This document shows positions 1 through 14,100 of a stretch of DNA of 64,000 nucleotides, piece after piece. The stretch's first letter is position 1; every line of letters begins with the position of its first letter. The notes beneath the pieces were generated by a model that was not told where the DNA came from, did not search any database, and saw only the letters and a program-made list of their open reading frames with translations. The stretch covers positions 21,241,599 to 21,305,598 of the forward strand of contig NC_088177.1 in the NCBI RefSeq assembly GCF_028769735.1, written 5' to 3'. Both the position numbers and the translations under genes were made by a program. Source of the stretch: Zonotrichia leucophrys gambelii. Lineage: Eukaryota > Chordata > Aves > Passeriformes > Passerellidae.

Positions 1-3000
1 CTGGGTGCCAGCAGGGAGGTGGGAGCAGAGCCTGCCAGTGCCCATGAGTGGCTCTGCACTGCAGAGACTGGAGCAGGGAAGCTTCAGAGAGGGTCAGAGG
101 TGGTCCCAACACTGATAGCCCATATCAAGAGCAAACATTTCCTGTGTAAGTGTCACTGGAGCATCACTTGTCTACCTTTAGGGATGTTCCACTGTCATCA
201 AAGTAACCAAGACACTCACCAGGGACATCTTTTACCTGGTTTCTCTGCCCTTTCAGTTCTGCATCCTCTCCTCTTTGGCCAAGGCAAAAGGCCTCAGCTA
301 CCTCATTACTACTACTATCACTTAACTGTACATCAATTAAAACTAAGATTTTGGTGCCAAGTTACAATAGTTTTAATGTAAAATCCTGCAAGATTTGTCC
401 TTGTGACTTTTAACTGCTCTAGCATTGATTTATTTGAACTACTTTTTCCATTAAAGAGATGATCAAGTGCTTGTGCCAAAGATGTTGGAGCAGATATAGA
501 ACTATGACTGATGCTTCCTGCCTCTTGGAAGCAAGGCTTTCTTTACAGGAGCATTAAGATCATAGAACTCACACATACTTCATTTATCTTGGGAGCAGGC
601 TCCTCTCTAAAAGAAACTGGAATGACCTGAAAAGTAGGGGGAAAAATTCTTTCCACTCTAGCCCTCCCCCAAATCTTTTTGTGGGAAACACAACTGTGTT
701 TTTGATGCTAAAATTCACAGATTTAAAAATACTTCTCCTCAAGGAATGTTGCCATGGCAACCTTTACCGTGTCTCCTTCCCCACCCTCCATATGTGAAGA
801 ACATTTTCTTCATCTTTTTTTTCCTGCATGTGGTAGTTCCTCTTCTCTGTCTGCTACCACCAAAACCCTGGCATTGAATGCTACAAGATATCAAACAGGC
901 CTTTTGTTTAATTGAAAAGTCATTGCTAAAACCCACTCCTGAGCTGAACTACAAAGAGGTGTCAAGATGGGTCCATACTCTGAGGCTCCAAAAAATGCCT
1001 GGAATATATTCTAGCAGTTCTTGCTTTGGGCAAGTGTAAAGAAGCAACAGGAGCTGCCATGGTCATTAAAACAGTTTCACTTCCTGGCAGCATAACCCAC
1101 AACTGATTAATATTTTCCTTTATGCTTTCCTGAAGATATTGCTCTACCCCTCTCCTTTTGCCCCAAAGCCAGAAGAGGATCTGGGCACAAAAAGGAAGTC
1201 AATAATTGACTTTGCAGGGGAGAGAGAGAGTTTTCCTAAATTGGACTGCCAACAAGCCTAAATTCATATAACTGCACAGCTACTGGGGGAGCTGGCACAA
1301 CAGCTGCCCAAGGGACTTCTAATCAGTAAACATCCACCCTGCACAATAACCAACATTTAATTTTGCAGCAAGTAGGACAGAAATTGCCAAGACCATCCTT
1401 TTCATGTTACAACTGAAAATAAAGCATGCGGCTCTAAACTCTGTGGTGCATGCCACAGCCACTGCCAGCAAGTCCTTAACTGCTGGGAACAGAAGGATAT
1501 TACTATTATTAATAGGATATTAATTTGCAATGGTGCTTCTATATGTAGCTCATGTTAATTAAAATGTAGAGATACCAGCATTCATGGATGTTTTGGAGGT
1601 AATGGGAGGCTAGATCAGTAAACTGTCTCCTCTGCTCTAAGCTGTTAACAACTGCCTCACCAGTTGCCACCAGGACAAGGGGCAAAAGTGAAAGGCTTTG
1701 ACAGCCATCAAGAGCATTAGCAATGGCCTGGCTGCTCCCACCACCTGTGCTGGCTGCCTGCTCCTGAGGGCAGCAGGTTGCATAGGCACAGAGATACACC
1801 TGGCCTCTTACCTTTCCTGAGTTTGCAGCTCCCAGCAGAAACTTGTCCTACAGTAAGAGCCTAAGGAATGAAATGACAGCTTTTCTGTGCGCTTTTCAAA
1901 ACCATCCTGTCAAATTTGTAAAGCAGCTTGCTGGTGCAGAGCAGGAATATGAAGCATAAAAAGCAACAATTCCCCATATTATAGTAACCTCCCCCTCTTG
2001 GCTTTCTTCCTAGACTAAGACATTTTTTTCCACAGGTTGCAATGCTTGCCCATATCCCCATGTAAGAGGCAGAAGGCATCTCTGGACTTTATGCATGTCC
2101 TCAGTGTGTGGGTAGAGCGGCACTGCCAAGCCCCTGAGCTCTGCTGCCTGCACTCCTGAGATTGGTGACCCGCACAGGGCAGGCGCTGCCTCAGCTTCCC
2201 CCGGGCTGGCAGGGACAGGGCTGTGGCTGTGACTGCGACCTTGGGCATGGCCAGCACACACTCCCTGCCTCTGTCACCTGCTCTGCTCCTCACAAAATCT
2301 GCAGGAACACAAGAGGGCAGAGAATTCAAATCCCTGTCAAATGCAGCTGATTTGGCCCAAGGGCTCAGAAGTCAGTTCTTGTAAGAGAAAGGGAAAAATG
2401 GCCAAAAGTAAATGGGAGGGGTGCACACCCTATGAACACAAGTCTTCCTTAGGAAACCAGCCAAGCAAGAACCAGTGACAGTGCATACCAGACAAGGGGA
2501 GAGGACAGAAATGGGAGAAAACCTAATTTCCATCTTCAAATCAAAATAGATTAAAACTTCCTAAGAAAGCTCTATTCCATGAACATCCCCATACTAAAAA
2601 AGGAGTTTGCTGCACAAGGATCCACACACAGCTGGGCTGATGAGTGTTAAACTAAATTGCCATAGCTGGGCTATCTGAAGTGATAGACACACACAGAGCA
2701 AGGAATGGAAACCTACAGACTTCAGCAAACATTGTGGCTGTGACCTCAGTGTCACTCCCAGCAGTGCATTACAAATGCCTCAGAGTGCCTCACCCTCCTT
2801 TCCCTCCAAGCTCAACACATTTCCTTAACTGATGAGTCAGGGTGGTTTTTTTGACAGCAGTTTTGAGCAAACACAAACTGATCACTGGCTCTCTCCAGCA
2901 CAATGAGCCACATTCCTCTCCTGTATCAGTCACGGACTCCTGAAGCAGGCTTGGTCACTGGTCTGGACTGAGTACAGCCTATGGGTGCAGGCTAATGGAA

Positions 3001-4840
3001 AATTCATAACAAATTGCATGGAATCACTCCCATTTTTGATTCCTGTAACTGGGGAAGGGGCTGTTCCAAGCCAGTTTGATCAGCTCCAGCAAGACAGAGA
3101 AATTACACTTGGGAAGCTTTTCTAGTGTTTGAAAGCTTCACTCCTAAAGCAGATCTTCATCACCCAGTTATATTCCTTGTTCAATTTCTAGCAGGGACAG
3201 TGCTATCCTACACTATTTTCCAAAGAAGGCAATAACTTAACCTTCGTTTTGCCTCCTCTGCACATCCAGGGATGTTTTAAAACGAAAATTCTTTACCATG
3301 CTGATTTCTCCAGAAGGTTTAGGAAACATCTGCAACCTTCAAGAAAAATGGGCCTTTTTGTATAAGCAGTGAAGCAAAGCCTAACAGGAATTGCCATTTG
3401 GGGACATGACCAAGCTTTAGTGAAGTGAAGGTCAGATTAGCAAGAGCTTTCTTGCAGTTCATTATAAAAATCAATTCAAGAGAGACAGGAAGCTGAACTG
3501 CACAACTCTCCCTTTCCTGCCCAACATCTCTGTATCATTCTACCCCAACAGGAGCTACACTGGGGGGCATCTGAATCTCTACAGCTCCACCAAAAGCACA
3601 GATGACATGCTAAATCCCAGAGCAGAATTTTCTTTGTCTGGTGCCCACAGAGGATGGCATCAACTGTTAAACCCCATAAGAACTGACAGGATTGCATTCA
3701 GGCTGGCACACCTCAGACAAGAGCAAAAACATTTTTAAAAGAGCAGCAGATTTCCTGACCTGGAAGGTACATCTGTAGAAAAAAGAACTGCAGTTACCAG
3801 TGACATGAACTCTGCACAAGCAGTGAAAAGGAGCTCTCATGGGAGGCACACACTCTCGCCCTGCTCTGTGGTGCACAGGCAGCTGTGCACAGCTTGAGCA
3901 GACACAGCTGCAGGCTGAGAAACCCCTCACCTACCACCACACAGCTGCTGGGTGGGAAGGAACTGCAGCTAACAGCGAAGTCAGGCGTATGGAGAAAAGA
4001 CTTATGAAGATCAGATAAAGAGAAAAATGTAAGAGAAGAGAGGGAAGAAGCACAATGTGAACAGTAAGTATAAATTACTCCAATGCCATGATGGGGTAGG
4101 AGGTTCCTGCCTTGCAATCCATTCAGTGGGGCTCTGAATGGAGCTGTCCTATGATTGGCAAAACAAGAAAGGAAGAAGCAGGAAAAAGCATGTGAATATG
4201 CAACATTTGATGCTTCTTTGGCGAGCACACATTTTGGAAGAGGAAAAGGATTCTTTGAAAGGCTTTTAAGTTATTACATTAATCTAGAGCCCTGTGAAAT
4301 CAGCACTTCACTACTTGCATGATCAGTCTCATGCTGACCCAGTGCAGAATGAATTGCAAGCATCTGTCAATTTCTGTTCATTGGATTAGACACTGCCTTC
4401 AGAATTTTCAGGTTAAAGACTCCCTTTCTTGGGGCTTTGTTCTGTGGTTTTATTTTATTTCCTCATATTATTACTGATACTTCTGTTTTCTCAGGAGCCA
4501 AATTAATTTTATTCCTCTTGGTTTACTAGCATTTCTAAATCATCCTTTTTCTTGCAACCCCACAGCATGGCAAGATTACACAGCATGAGAACTAGTGGTG
4601 CTATTCCCACCCCAGTTTATTTCTCTCTTTCTCACACTCACACATTGCTTCTCACAGGATATATCTGTTCTTCCTGACAGATATAGCTCAAGGGAGGGAA
4701 AGACACTTTGAATAAAAATACCTATATATAGAGAAAGGCTTTGTCCTTGTGTCTCCAAGGTCTTATCTAGCTAGAATTCAACAAGAATCATTCCACTGGG
4801 TAAGAGGGGCACTCTCACCCAGCTCTGGCTGCTATTGGAA
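1..4840. other. Non-coding DNA downstream of CYP20A1
   Basis: No exon, RNA gene or mobile element could be supported here. The open frames present, including one of 144 codons on the minus strand at 3794-4228, show no recognisable protein family, and their composition is that of ordinary intergenic DNA. In the human genome ABI2 follows CYP20A1 on the same strand, so ABI2 would be expected beyond position 1. I see neither its first exon nor a CpG island. The high-coordinate edge may include distal CYP20A1 3' UTR, because further minus-strand AATAAA-like signals occur around 4451, 4507 and 4618. Confidence 0.55.
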
Positions 4841-4843
4841 AGA

Positions 4844-4881
4844 GGCTGGGTTAACCAGCCCAGCTAGTCTTTGACTAGCTG
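4844..4881. repeat. Two adjacent short inverted repeats
   Basis: 4844-4860 reads as a near-perfect palindrome (ggctgggtt / aaccagcc). It is followed at once by 4861-4881, a 9-bp perfect stem (cagctagtc / gactagctg) with a ttt loop. On the CYP20A1 strand they lie about 35-75 bases beyond the first poly(A) signal, so they would fall just past the expected cleavage point. The structure is directly visible; any role in 3'-end formation is a guess. Confidence 0.7.
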
Positions 4882-4916
4882 ACACCCAGTAGTTCATCCA
4901 TACACCACTGCAAGGT

Positions 4917-4922
4917 TTTATT
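4917..4922 (-). terminator. CYP20A1: Candidate CYP20A1 poly(A) signal
   Basis: This is AATAAA on the minus strand, about 260 nt after the CYP20A1 stop codon, and the first canonical hexamer in the 3' flank. Further hexamers on the same strand around 4618, 4507 and 4451 could give longer 3' UTRs. Which one is used cannot be told from sequence alone. Confidence 0.55.
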
Positions 4923-5182
4923 GCTTCCTTTGCAAAGGTTTGGCCAGAGATCCAAAAGCAAATATGAAAAAGACATATAGATTAAATCTACTTTAATATG
5001 ACTACTGGTTGAATTAGAGAGAGTACCCAAGATAGGCATGAGGTTAAGAATATGGAAGGTAAAAAAAATTTTCTGGATATAAAATTCCTTGGCTGAGTAA
5101 ACACGGTGCCAGTATGATTCTCATTAAGACCCTTGCTCAGAGCTTCACTGCTGGCACTTTTAACCCCTTGTTTTGCTTGCTC

Positions 5183-8100
5183 TTAGCTTCTCTTAGACAC
5201 CGTTATCCAGGCTTCCTCCTTTGGTGAGGTTACCAGTTCATATTTTGCCTCCATGACTTGTCCTTTCACTGGGTGGAGGTACAGTTTCCTTACCAGGACA
5301 CTCAGCAGAACTGTGGCCACCATATAGGCAAACCTGAGGGAAGAATCAGGAGAAAAAAATAAAAACCTTGCTATGATGTAAATCTGCCAAAGGACAACAG
5401 CCAGCTTGGACAGGCTGTCCCAGCAGTAACACCAAGATGCTGGAAGCACCTTCTCTCCTGTCTGCCACAGAGACTCACCAAGACCTCCTTCCCTATGCTC
5501 ACCTCAACTCTGGGCACTCCTGGCTTCCTGAGGAACCCAACAAGGAGAGGTTTTTCATGGCTAATTCCTCATTGAATCTGTCTGGGTCAAACCTACAAAA
5601 AATGAAACACATTAGGGTTTTTGGAGCAGGCACAGCATCCTTTCCCCAGAAATGTGCACACACAGAGAGAAAAGTAAAAAGCCAGAAATGAACTAGAGAA
5701 ACTCGCTATTTGTTCTCTCTGGGTCATTCCACACAAATGGATGAAGGCAATTGTGCATCCATTCCATCAATGTTCCCAGCTGGTCAGCTGTGTCCCATCT
5801 TGGTCAAAATGCTGACAAACTGAGGTAGTGTGAGACAGGGCTGGAACTAATGTGCAGTACACAGCTGAGCTGATGCTGTTACCTGCCCTTTATTCCTCTC
5901 CAGGGCACATGCAATCTCATTTGTCTCTCTCTCTGCCTCTTTGAGTCCCTTCCTTTTTCACTTCCAAAAATATTTCCTTTTTCTCCTTGCCCCTCACCGT
6001 TCTCTTCGAGCAGCTGGTGTGTGTATGTGTATGTGTATGTGCTGGGGGAGGGAAGCCAGTGACTCACTGAAGTGAGAAAAGTGGTTTCCAGCTTTAGGAT
6101 GGTAGAGCCTGTGAGAAAACTATTATCCAGGGCTGGCATGAGTTAAAACAAGGGAAACTAATAAAATAACATTCAATTTAAATATTAACTCCCCTCCAAA
6201 CACAAAATCTGATGGACAGAAAACGGTTCTTTTAAACCTTTCTGCTAAATACTTCAAGCCTTCACTTCCCTGCTTTAACATCCAAGGTCTGCTTTTAACA
6301 AGGATAAAAGGGCATGTGGGTGCTGATGCTCAAAAAAAGCAGCATCAAACTTACATTTCCCCGGAACTAAAGTGAAAATTACAGATTTTGTAATAGGAGA
6401 GAAAATGCACCTGCCTAGCAAAAAGGCAGGGAGGGCAATCAGTGTTTTTGTACAGCAGGTTGGTGAAAGGATCACACAGAGCTGGTCTCCTAGTTCTGTC
6501 ATGGAAATCTTCATCTACCTCAAGCTAAACCTCGACCCCAGCCTCCCTGAAGCAAGCATACAATGTTCTAGCAGTCCTCAGTGAAGGTCCCATGGGGTCT
6601 CAGCAAAGCTGAACACAGTTATGAACACCTTGGGGGGCAATCCCTGCCAAGGGGCTCGCAGACTGGTGCATCAATGCCTGACCCCTTTCTAAAAAGTGTA
6701 ATTGCAGGAGAGGACAAGTGCTGTTCTAAGGGCTTCATTCTTTCTCCTAAATCTCAGCTGTCTGTTCTCTCTGTCTAGAATAACTGACCCACATTTTTTG
6801 CAGCCCAAGTGAAGTAAATCAGATACAGGTTAATATTTGCCACCTGGAGGCCACAAGAAGCTACAGTGATTTTTTTCTTTAACCTCCACTGGCCTAGATC
6901 CACTTCAATTTTCACAGACAGACCAAAATACTGAGGCAGCATTTCCCTTCACCCTAAAAAACCAAAACTTCAGACTGACATTTCCTCGCACCCTTGTTTC
7001 ATGATGACGAGCAGTGATTCCAAAGCCATTCAAGTCACTGTTTCACAGAAAACCTTTAACAGAAGTGACCAGCATTAGCCAGGAAAGCGCTGTGTACATG
7101 CATAAAAAAGTTTTTACTAAACTCTAACACATACATGCACATACACAGACTGGAGCACCAGAGGAACCTGACTTTATTGCCCCATAACCATGCCCATGGA
7201 GACAAACAAACCCAGACCTTCATAAACTGATTTTCTTATAGACTCCCTTTCATCTCCACAATCTGCTTAAGGCAGGCCCTGCAGCACAAATGGCTGTGCT
7301 GCAAGATCTAATTTAACAAAGAAGGAATTAATTGCAATTACAGTTGATTCTACATACTTGTATGGTGATGGCCAAGATGAACTATCCTGCAGCATCACAC
7401 CAAGAGCATAAAGCACAAGTGTCTGCAAAGAGAATTACAACATGTCAATGAGGAAGGAAATGCACAATTAAAGACACCTCTCAACAGCTCTGCTGGATGA
7501 TGATTCTTCTGTAGACTACTCATATTTAGGTGAATTAAAAAGACAACCATGCAGTATTCATCTACAGATTTTCATAACGCCCAGATGTTAGGATTTTAAC
7601 TTCTAAGAATCATGCTGCAGAGGTTGGTGGTTACAGAGGGTGTGACCCCATTTCTCTGTGTTTGCTGAGATGTATGTATGGACTACTTTACTCTCTGGAA
7701 GGGAAGGTGATATGATGAGTGGTATGATGAAGCCTGAAACAATGTTCTTTTATGCATAACTAAGTCCATAGGCCCCTTCAAAAGATTACTCATCCAATAA
7801 GCAAATCTGCTCAGCAAGAGAACATGAATTTACAGAGCCTCTCCCACAGAGAAAGTGCAGGCAAACTTTGACCTAAACTGTACTTTCAGATGGCAGAGCA
7901 CCTGCTCAGGTTCAACACTTTCAGAAGAAATGTTTTTTCTACCTCACTCCTGGTCTGGAAGAAGAGGAAACAGCAAATTCCCCTAGAGGAAAGGAGTGGC
8001 CTAGTGCTCCCAGCACTGCCCTACCTCCTTGGGGATAGTGTGTTGGTCGACTCTGCCCTCCAGCTCCTGCAGCTGTGCAGCAATGGGAGTGAGCTTTGCT

Positions 8101-11100
8101 GTCCGCACTGTCTCACACAGGACCTGCCGGCAGTACCTGCAACAGTGACCCCTGGTCAGTGTGAGTCCCACAGAGAAGCTTGTCCACACCCTTTTGGCAG
8201 CAAGCAGAGCGGAGTCAACTGCTTCATTTAGAGGCACTTCCTTTTTTTTGGCAAGGAGTCCCAACATCTTTGTAAGAAGCATTAAATCTCATTAACAGCT
8301 TTTACAGAAGGTTATTGGAATCCCTCTTCTTTCAGATTTTAAACCAAACTAAATCTGCTAAAATGCATAAACACATCAGCCCTTTTCCTGTACCTCTCAC
8401 TCATACAAGAAGAAGCAAGAAAACCACAGACTCAATATTCCCTGAAACCCTAACACTAGTCCAAAAGAAAATGCACCTGGTTGCACCAACATAACAAATG
8501 CAGAAAACATAAAGGCACACTGTTGACCAGTCATCATTACTTGCAGCCCTTTGAAAAGAAGATTGGTCCATGCTTCCTCTCTAAATACCTCTATATCCAA
8601 CCATGAAAATGACTGATTCCTTCTGCTACTCCTGGAAAACTAGGACAGAAAGAAAACAAGACAGTGAGCAAAAACTTTGGCCTTGCAGTCAGGGCACTGA
8701 TTCAGTGCTTCTCCTCTGCTGATGAACCTAAAGGGTTTCCTACAGACACCCTCAAGTGAGCACCTTGGTCCCTGTGTCTGGAATGCCAGCAGATTCTCTC
8801 TATGTTACAAGTCATTCTGTGGCTTGATTACTTCCAGAAAGAAAAAAGGGAGTTAGCAGCTTTTGGATGCCTTCTCCTGGCCTAGTGCAGCCTAGGCATC
8901 AGTCTCCACATGAAACACCTGTCCCCAGCACATGACACAGCCTTCCTCTGCATTCCTTCTATAGGACCCACCTGAGCTGCTCCATTTTCTCATGGGTAAT
9001 TGGTCCCTTCCCCAGAACACGGTCCAGCTCCTTGTAGAGATTCTGCTGAACATCTTCTGAGGTTGTCAGGAAATAGACTGCCCAGGTGCACACTGGGAAT
9101 CAAGACAAGACTGGACTCAGAAAATTCAATCCTTTACAAATGGCATTCAGTTTTCTTCCTTCCTATATTTTCAACATTACTTTTTGGCCTAAAAAAAAGG
9201 TGGCCTCTGTTCACAGCAGGCTGTGATGATTTTGTATTCAGTGGTAGGAAGACAGGCTGAACTCCTGTGTAGCAAGAGGCCCTGCAAGTTAAGATTCTCT
9301 TTCTGACGCTATGAGGAGCTTTGCAGGACACTAAAGCACTCAGTCCCACAGCTCTGGCAAAAGGACCCCACAGCCCAGCAAACCCAGGGGAATCACAGCT
9401 ATTATACCAACCATGCAAATGAAAGCCTGGTTTGTTCAAAGCTTTAGAAAATTCCCTTATTTGGGGGTCTTCCCTAGCACATGTCAGGCAAGTGCTCCAA
9501 ACAGCCAATGCCTGGGGCTCCTGAAGGGAGCTCTCTGCAGATGTTGGCCAGCACTTGTCCCCTTACATCTATTTTTTGAGGTACTTGAGATTATCTTCTA
9601 ATGCAGAGTGAGAAAAAAATCCTGCATAAGAAATAAGTGTGTAGGAGGCAGTTTCCCTACAGCTACAAGGAAATGTTTCTAGCTCTCAAAAATGTCTATT
9701 CATGAGAACTATCTGGAATCTTGGACTTGATGATCCTTCCAACTCAGAATATTCTGTGATTCTGTGAATCCATGTGAATTCAAGCCCCTTAAAATCACAG
9801 ACTTCCTGGAGTACCTGGAGAGGATATTCTCTGAAGAGAGAATCACCACAGTTGTCTGATTTACTTCTCATTCTTTAACACCTAGATGCATCTTGGAGGT
9901 TTTCTTTGGAATCCCAGCCCCACTGGCTGAGGTACAAGGCCAGATAATCATCCCTTTATCAAGGTATTTTACACAGCTTCAGTTTGTATTTTTATTTGTT
10001 TCGTTTTTTTTTTTTCATAATCTATGCATAAATCCCAGAGTAGCTTTTTTGAAAGTCCTCCATACATGGAACACAGCTATCCTCCAGAAATTCAAAGCAC
10101 AAAGACAGATGCTAGCACTCTTCCTTCCTATGTGCCTGAACCTATTTTACAACATGATCTTTGTGGTTTATTTATTTTGGTGGTTTTCTCCATCAAATTT
10201 AGCATCAGTTGTCTGGTGTTAAGAATGCAAGCAAAAAGCAATGGGGAGAAATTCTAAGGTCCACCATAAGCCTGGAAAGGTTGTCAAACACAGCTTAGGT
10301 TCAGCTCACTAATTGTGAGGCTGTGGCACCAGTCTGATGTAAAAATTAGCTTCTTCTATATGTCTGTAGCTCAGGAGAAAGAATGATTAATACAATTTTT
10401 TATTAGCCTAGAGTAAGTCTCATGTCATCACACACAGTTTTTGGCAGCTGAGTGCAAGATGGGAAGCTACCTACAGTTACTGTACTTACAGTTAGCAGTG
10501 ATTACACATCCTGCCAAAGAGAAAATCATTGTATCTTCCAGAATCTAGGAAAGAAAATCTACTTCAGGGAATGAAGTTCATAAGACTGTAAAGAGAATAA
10601 AGAGGTAGCACATTGTCCACTCAAGCACATTAAACCCCTTTAGTGCAGAGAGCAGGAAATACATCCAGAAGATATAAAGTGAACTCTCTGTTGAACTTCC
10701 ACTGAATTGCACAAGACATGCTTAACATTAACATACTTCTGGTTTATAAAAATAGCTATGAAGCAGTGGCAAGGAAATCTACCAAAGCCTAATGCAATCA
10801 AACACTGCAGGAGTGGAAAAACGAAGAAGAAGCCCTGCTTTGGTAAAAAATCTAAGCTAAGATGCAAGAACTTATATTAATCAAAGGCTACAATATAATG
10901 AATTGCCCATCTGGCAAAACCCCACGACTGTGTGAGGGGGTAACAGCTGCACAGACCTGCTGGTCACTCAGGCTCCCCTGCAGCAAGGTGTCTATAAAGA
11001 CATGCCTGTTGAATGATCTGCCTCGGCGCTCCTTTGTAACCTTCTTCAAGATTGATTCCATCTCCACCAGAGCTTTGGAAGAAAAAAGAAATGTTTATTT

Positions 11101-14100
11101 TAAAACCTGGTCATCGTGGTGCTGCAGAGAAGCAAATTCATCTTTCCAAGCAGATTTTCAGACCAGCTGTCCCTGCTGGGCTCACTTACAGAAGCAGCCT
11201 CTGTTACATGTTACTGTCAATTTGGAAGGCAGTATCCCCAGTTTAGCTGAAAATGCAGGAACCAAGAAACAGAGGTTGCCTATAAAAAGCCATCCTTACA
11301 GGTATAACCAAGGTGTGTACTCTGTGAGCTGAAATCACACAAGGGGAAGACAAGTAATGCTGTCAAACCACCAGAGAATGCATTTTTATCAGCTCCCATG
11401 AAAACAGGTATGAGCCCCATAACTCTGGTTACATGAGCTGCAGAGCTGCAATTACTGCAACACCAGGACTGATGGAGCCCATTTGGCCAGGGGTTGTACA
11501 GGCAGGGTGCAAGAGGATGGCTCTGTGCTAAAGAGTGCAGACACAGACAGAGGAATGGGGGGAACATGGGAGGGCTTTGGGAAAGAGTCCACACATCTGA
11601 AGATATGTGAGTGCCTAACTCATGTGGGAACCAGGGGGAGTTAGGGACCTAGACATCATAGCCTGTCTGGCTTAAATGACCTATTGAGGACTATCCAAGA
11701 AACATGGAGTAGAATTTGGGTCTGAAACTCCATTTATCAAGGCCCAGTTAAGGTCCTTTGTCTCAGAATTACCTTCCTTCCTCCTCTGTTGCAGGAAGAC
11801 CAGCAACACTCAAACACCAAGGCTCACTACCTAGAGTTTGTGAAACTTTGTCCTCATGCATCATCATACTACAACTCAGAAAGAGTGACCATGGGAGGAA
11901 CCCATTTCAATGGGGCAGAAGCTGTCCCCAGGTTCTGAAACCCACAGAACTCGAAGCACAAAGAAGGAAACACTGGGTTTGGAGGATTTACAAACAAAAC
12001 TTTAGTTCCAGATACAATCTCTTAGTTTAGCATCTTATCAATCAGTACTGAAATGATTTAATTTCAAACAAAAAAGATAAGACAACCTAAAATTAAAATA
12101 ACTTGCTATAAAATATATTAAAAACAAAATATATTAGAAACATGATTTAGGTCTGCTGTAACAGATCTAAATCATGTTATCTTATAAGAGCACATCAGAG
12201 GCTATCTGATGGTATCCAACAAAGCAGCATCTCTGTACTTATGTCTTCCAGCCTGTGAGTGACTGTCTGGCAGTACAGGCCCCAGATGGTGCATCATTTG
12301 AATGCCCATATGGGCCAAATCCAGGGGCTCCATCTGTCTCCACCTAGCACAGCTGCCTGCCTCCAAGAGAGGTCAAAAGTGGACACTAGGGAACACAACA
12401 GTAAGGGAGGAAGCACACCCTGATTCTTCCCTTCTATCACTCTCCAGACTGGACAGACCCTGGAACTAGACCTGGAACTAGAGTTCTAGCCCTTCAACTG
12501 CTCACATAAAGAAAGGCAGCTTGCCACTCAACTGCAAAACAATGATCTAATCTGAGAGTATGTACAATACATCTGGTAGCTTATGGCATGATGAGCAACT
12601 CTGAAGAAAAGCCAAAACAAATGGGCAAATGAAGTGCTTTCACATGCTAGCTAACTCCTAAGTATTAATCAGAGTGGGAGGAAAACCCTAATTTTGGGAG
12701 AAACCTACCATCTTCATAGTGCTTCTTCCTAGTCATGTTTTTGTCAAGAGAGCCATCCAAGAAACCTTTTCCAATCTCTGACCAGATCTGAAAGACAAGA
12801 AAGAGAACAGCACCATCACTTACCACAGGCTTAGACTGCTGGGACTACTCTATTCTTCCCTAGTCAGGAAAATGAAAACACCAAATAATATTAGTAATTC
12901 CTGTCAATGTGGAACTGGTCTCTTTAGGACACCACATTCCATTTCCCACTATGTCTATGATAGCTGGAATTAAGCTGAAATTAAACAACTGTAGAAAAAA
13001 AAGCAATGGGAATTTTAAATGGGAGATGGAACTGTTTCTTTCCCACCCTATGACCAGCATGTTTAGCATCCCCACATGTGGATACAGGTGAGACCCCCTC
13101 AGATTTTCCTTTCTCCACAATGTCACAGAGCCTTCAGAAGATCTTCAAAAGGGAGAAATTTCACTGGCAGTTCCAACAGAATTTAACTGACTTAGGTACC
13201 AAAGACCTCCCAACTGCCATTGGATCTGGGTTCCTGATCCCTCTGCATCCTTTAGAAACACCTCAGACTAATGACAGCAGGATCAGCAGTAGGATCTTTC
13301 TAACAGTTTTAGCTTGGGACAAGTGAGACAGACCCCTCAAGCTCATACTTTAAAGTATCAGCAGTAGCTTGTACTAAACTGTACACAGGTACAAGCTCTG
13401 TGTTTTCAGTTTGGAAAAATGGGACAGGAGGTTTCCTGGCTCTGCAGGACACTTACTGCGTCGTGGTGCCTGCGGAATCGGATGACTTCCCGGTCATCCT
13501 CGAAGCTGCTGCCCATAGCTGTCTGTGTGACAGACTTCATGGCAAAGCCCAGCATGTGCTGGCAGAGTGGCACATGTTGTGCCTCAGGGAGAGACAGCCA
13601 TTTGGCCAGCAGCTCTTCTGACAGCTTGAGAGGGAATGAACCATTAGTTAGCAGTAACACCAGCAGTCTATTTACCAAACACACCCTGGACACATTCCCA
13701 CCCACTTCCTAAGGCAGACCACACTTCCATGGCTATGGAATAATGCTAAACTCCTTCCAGGTTTCTTCCCATTGTTAAACAGTAACATTTCAGACTCCAA
13801 TCTTCTGCTTCTTTCAAGGCTCTCCCCTAACAAGGCAACTATACTCTCCTCTCTTGTTCCCTCTGTTACAAAAGAAACCTTAAACCCTTTAGTACAGACA
13901 GTTCCAGAACAGGAAAACAGATCATATTCTGGCTGCTGGACTAAATCAAAATCATCTCTTTGTGGCCCCAAAAGCTGGTTCCTTGTTCCATCCTCTTGTC
14001 CAGGGAAATATATCTAGAATCCAGGTGCTCCAGTATTTTTAACTGCATCTGGTATCTTTGCATAAAAATTAATCAAGCTCAGCCCTTCCCCCAGCCCACT

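Noticed and set aside
3794..4228. 144-codon minus-strand open frame as a gene
   Set aside because: No recognisable domain, no splice or promoter context, and low-complexity composition; it fits a chance frame.
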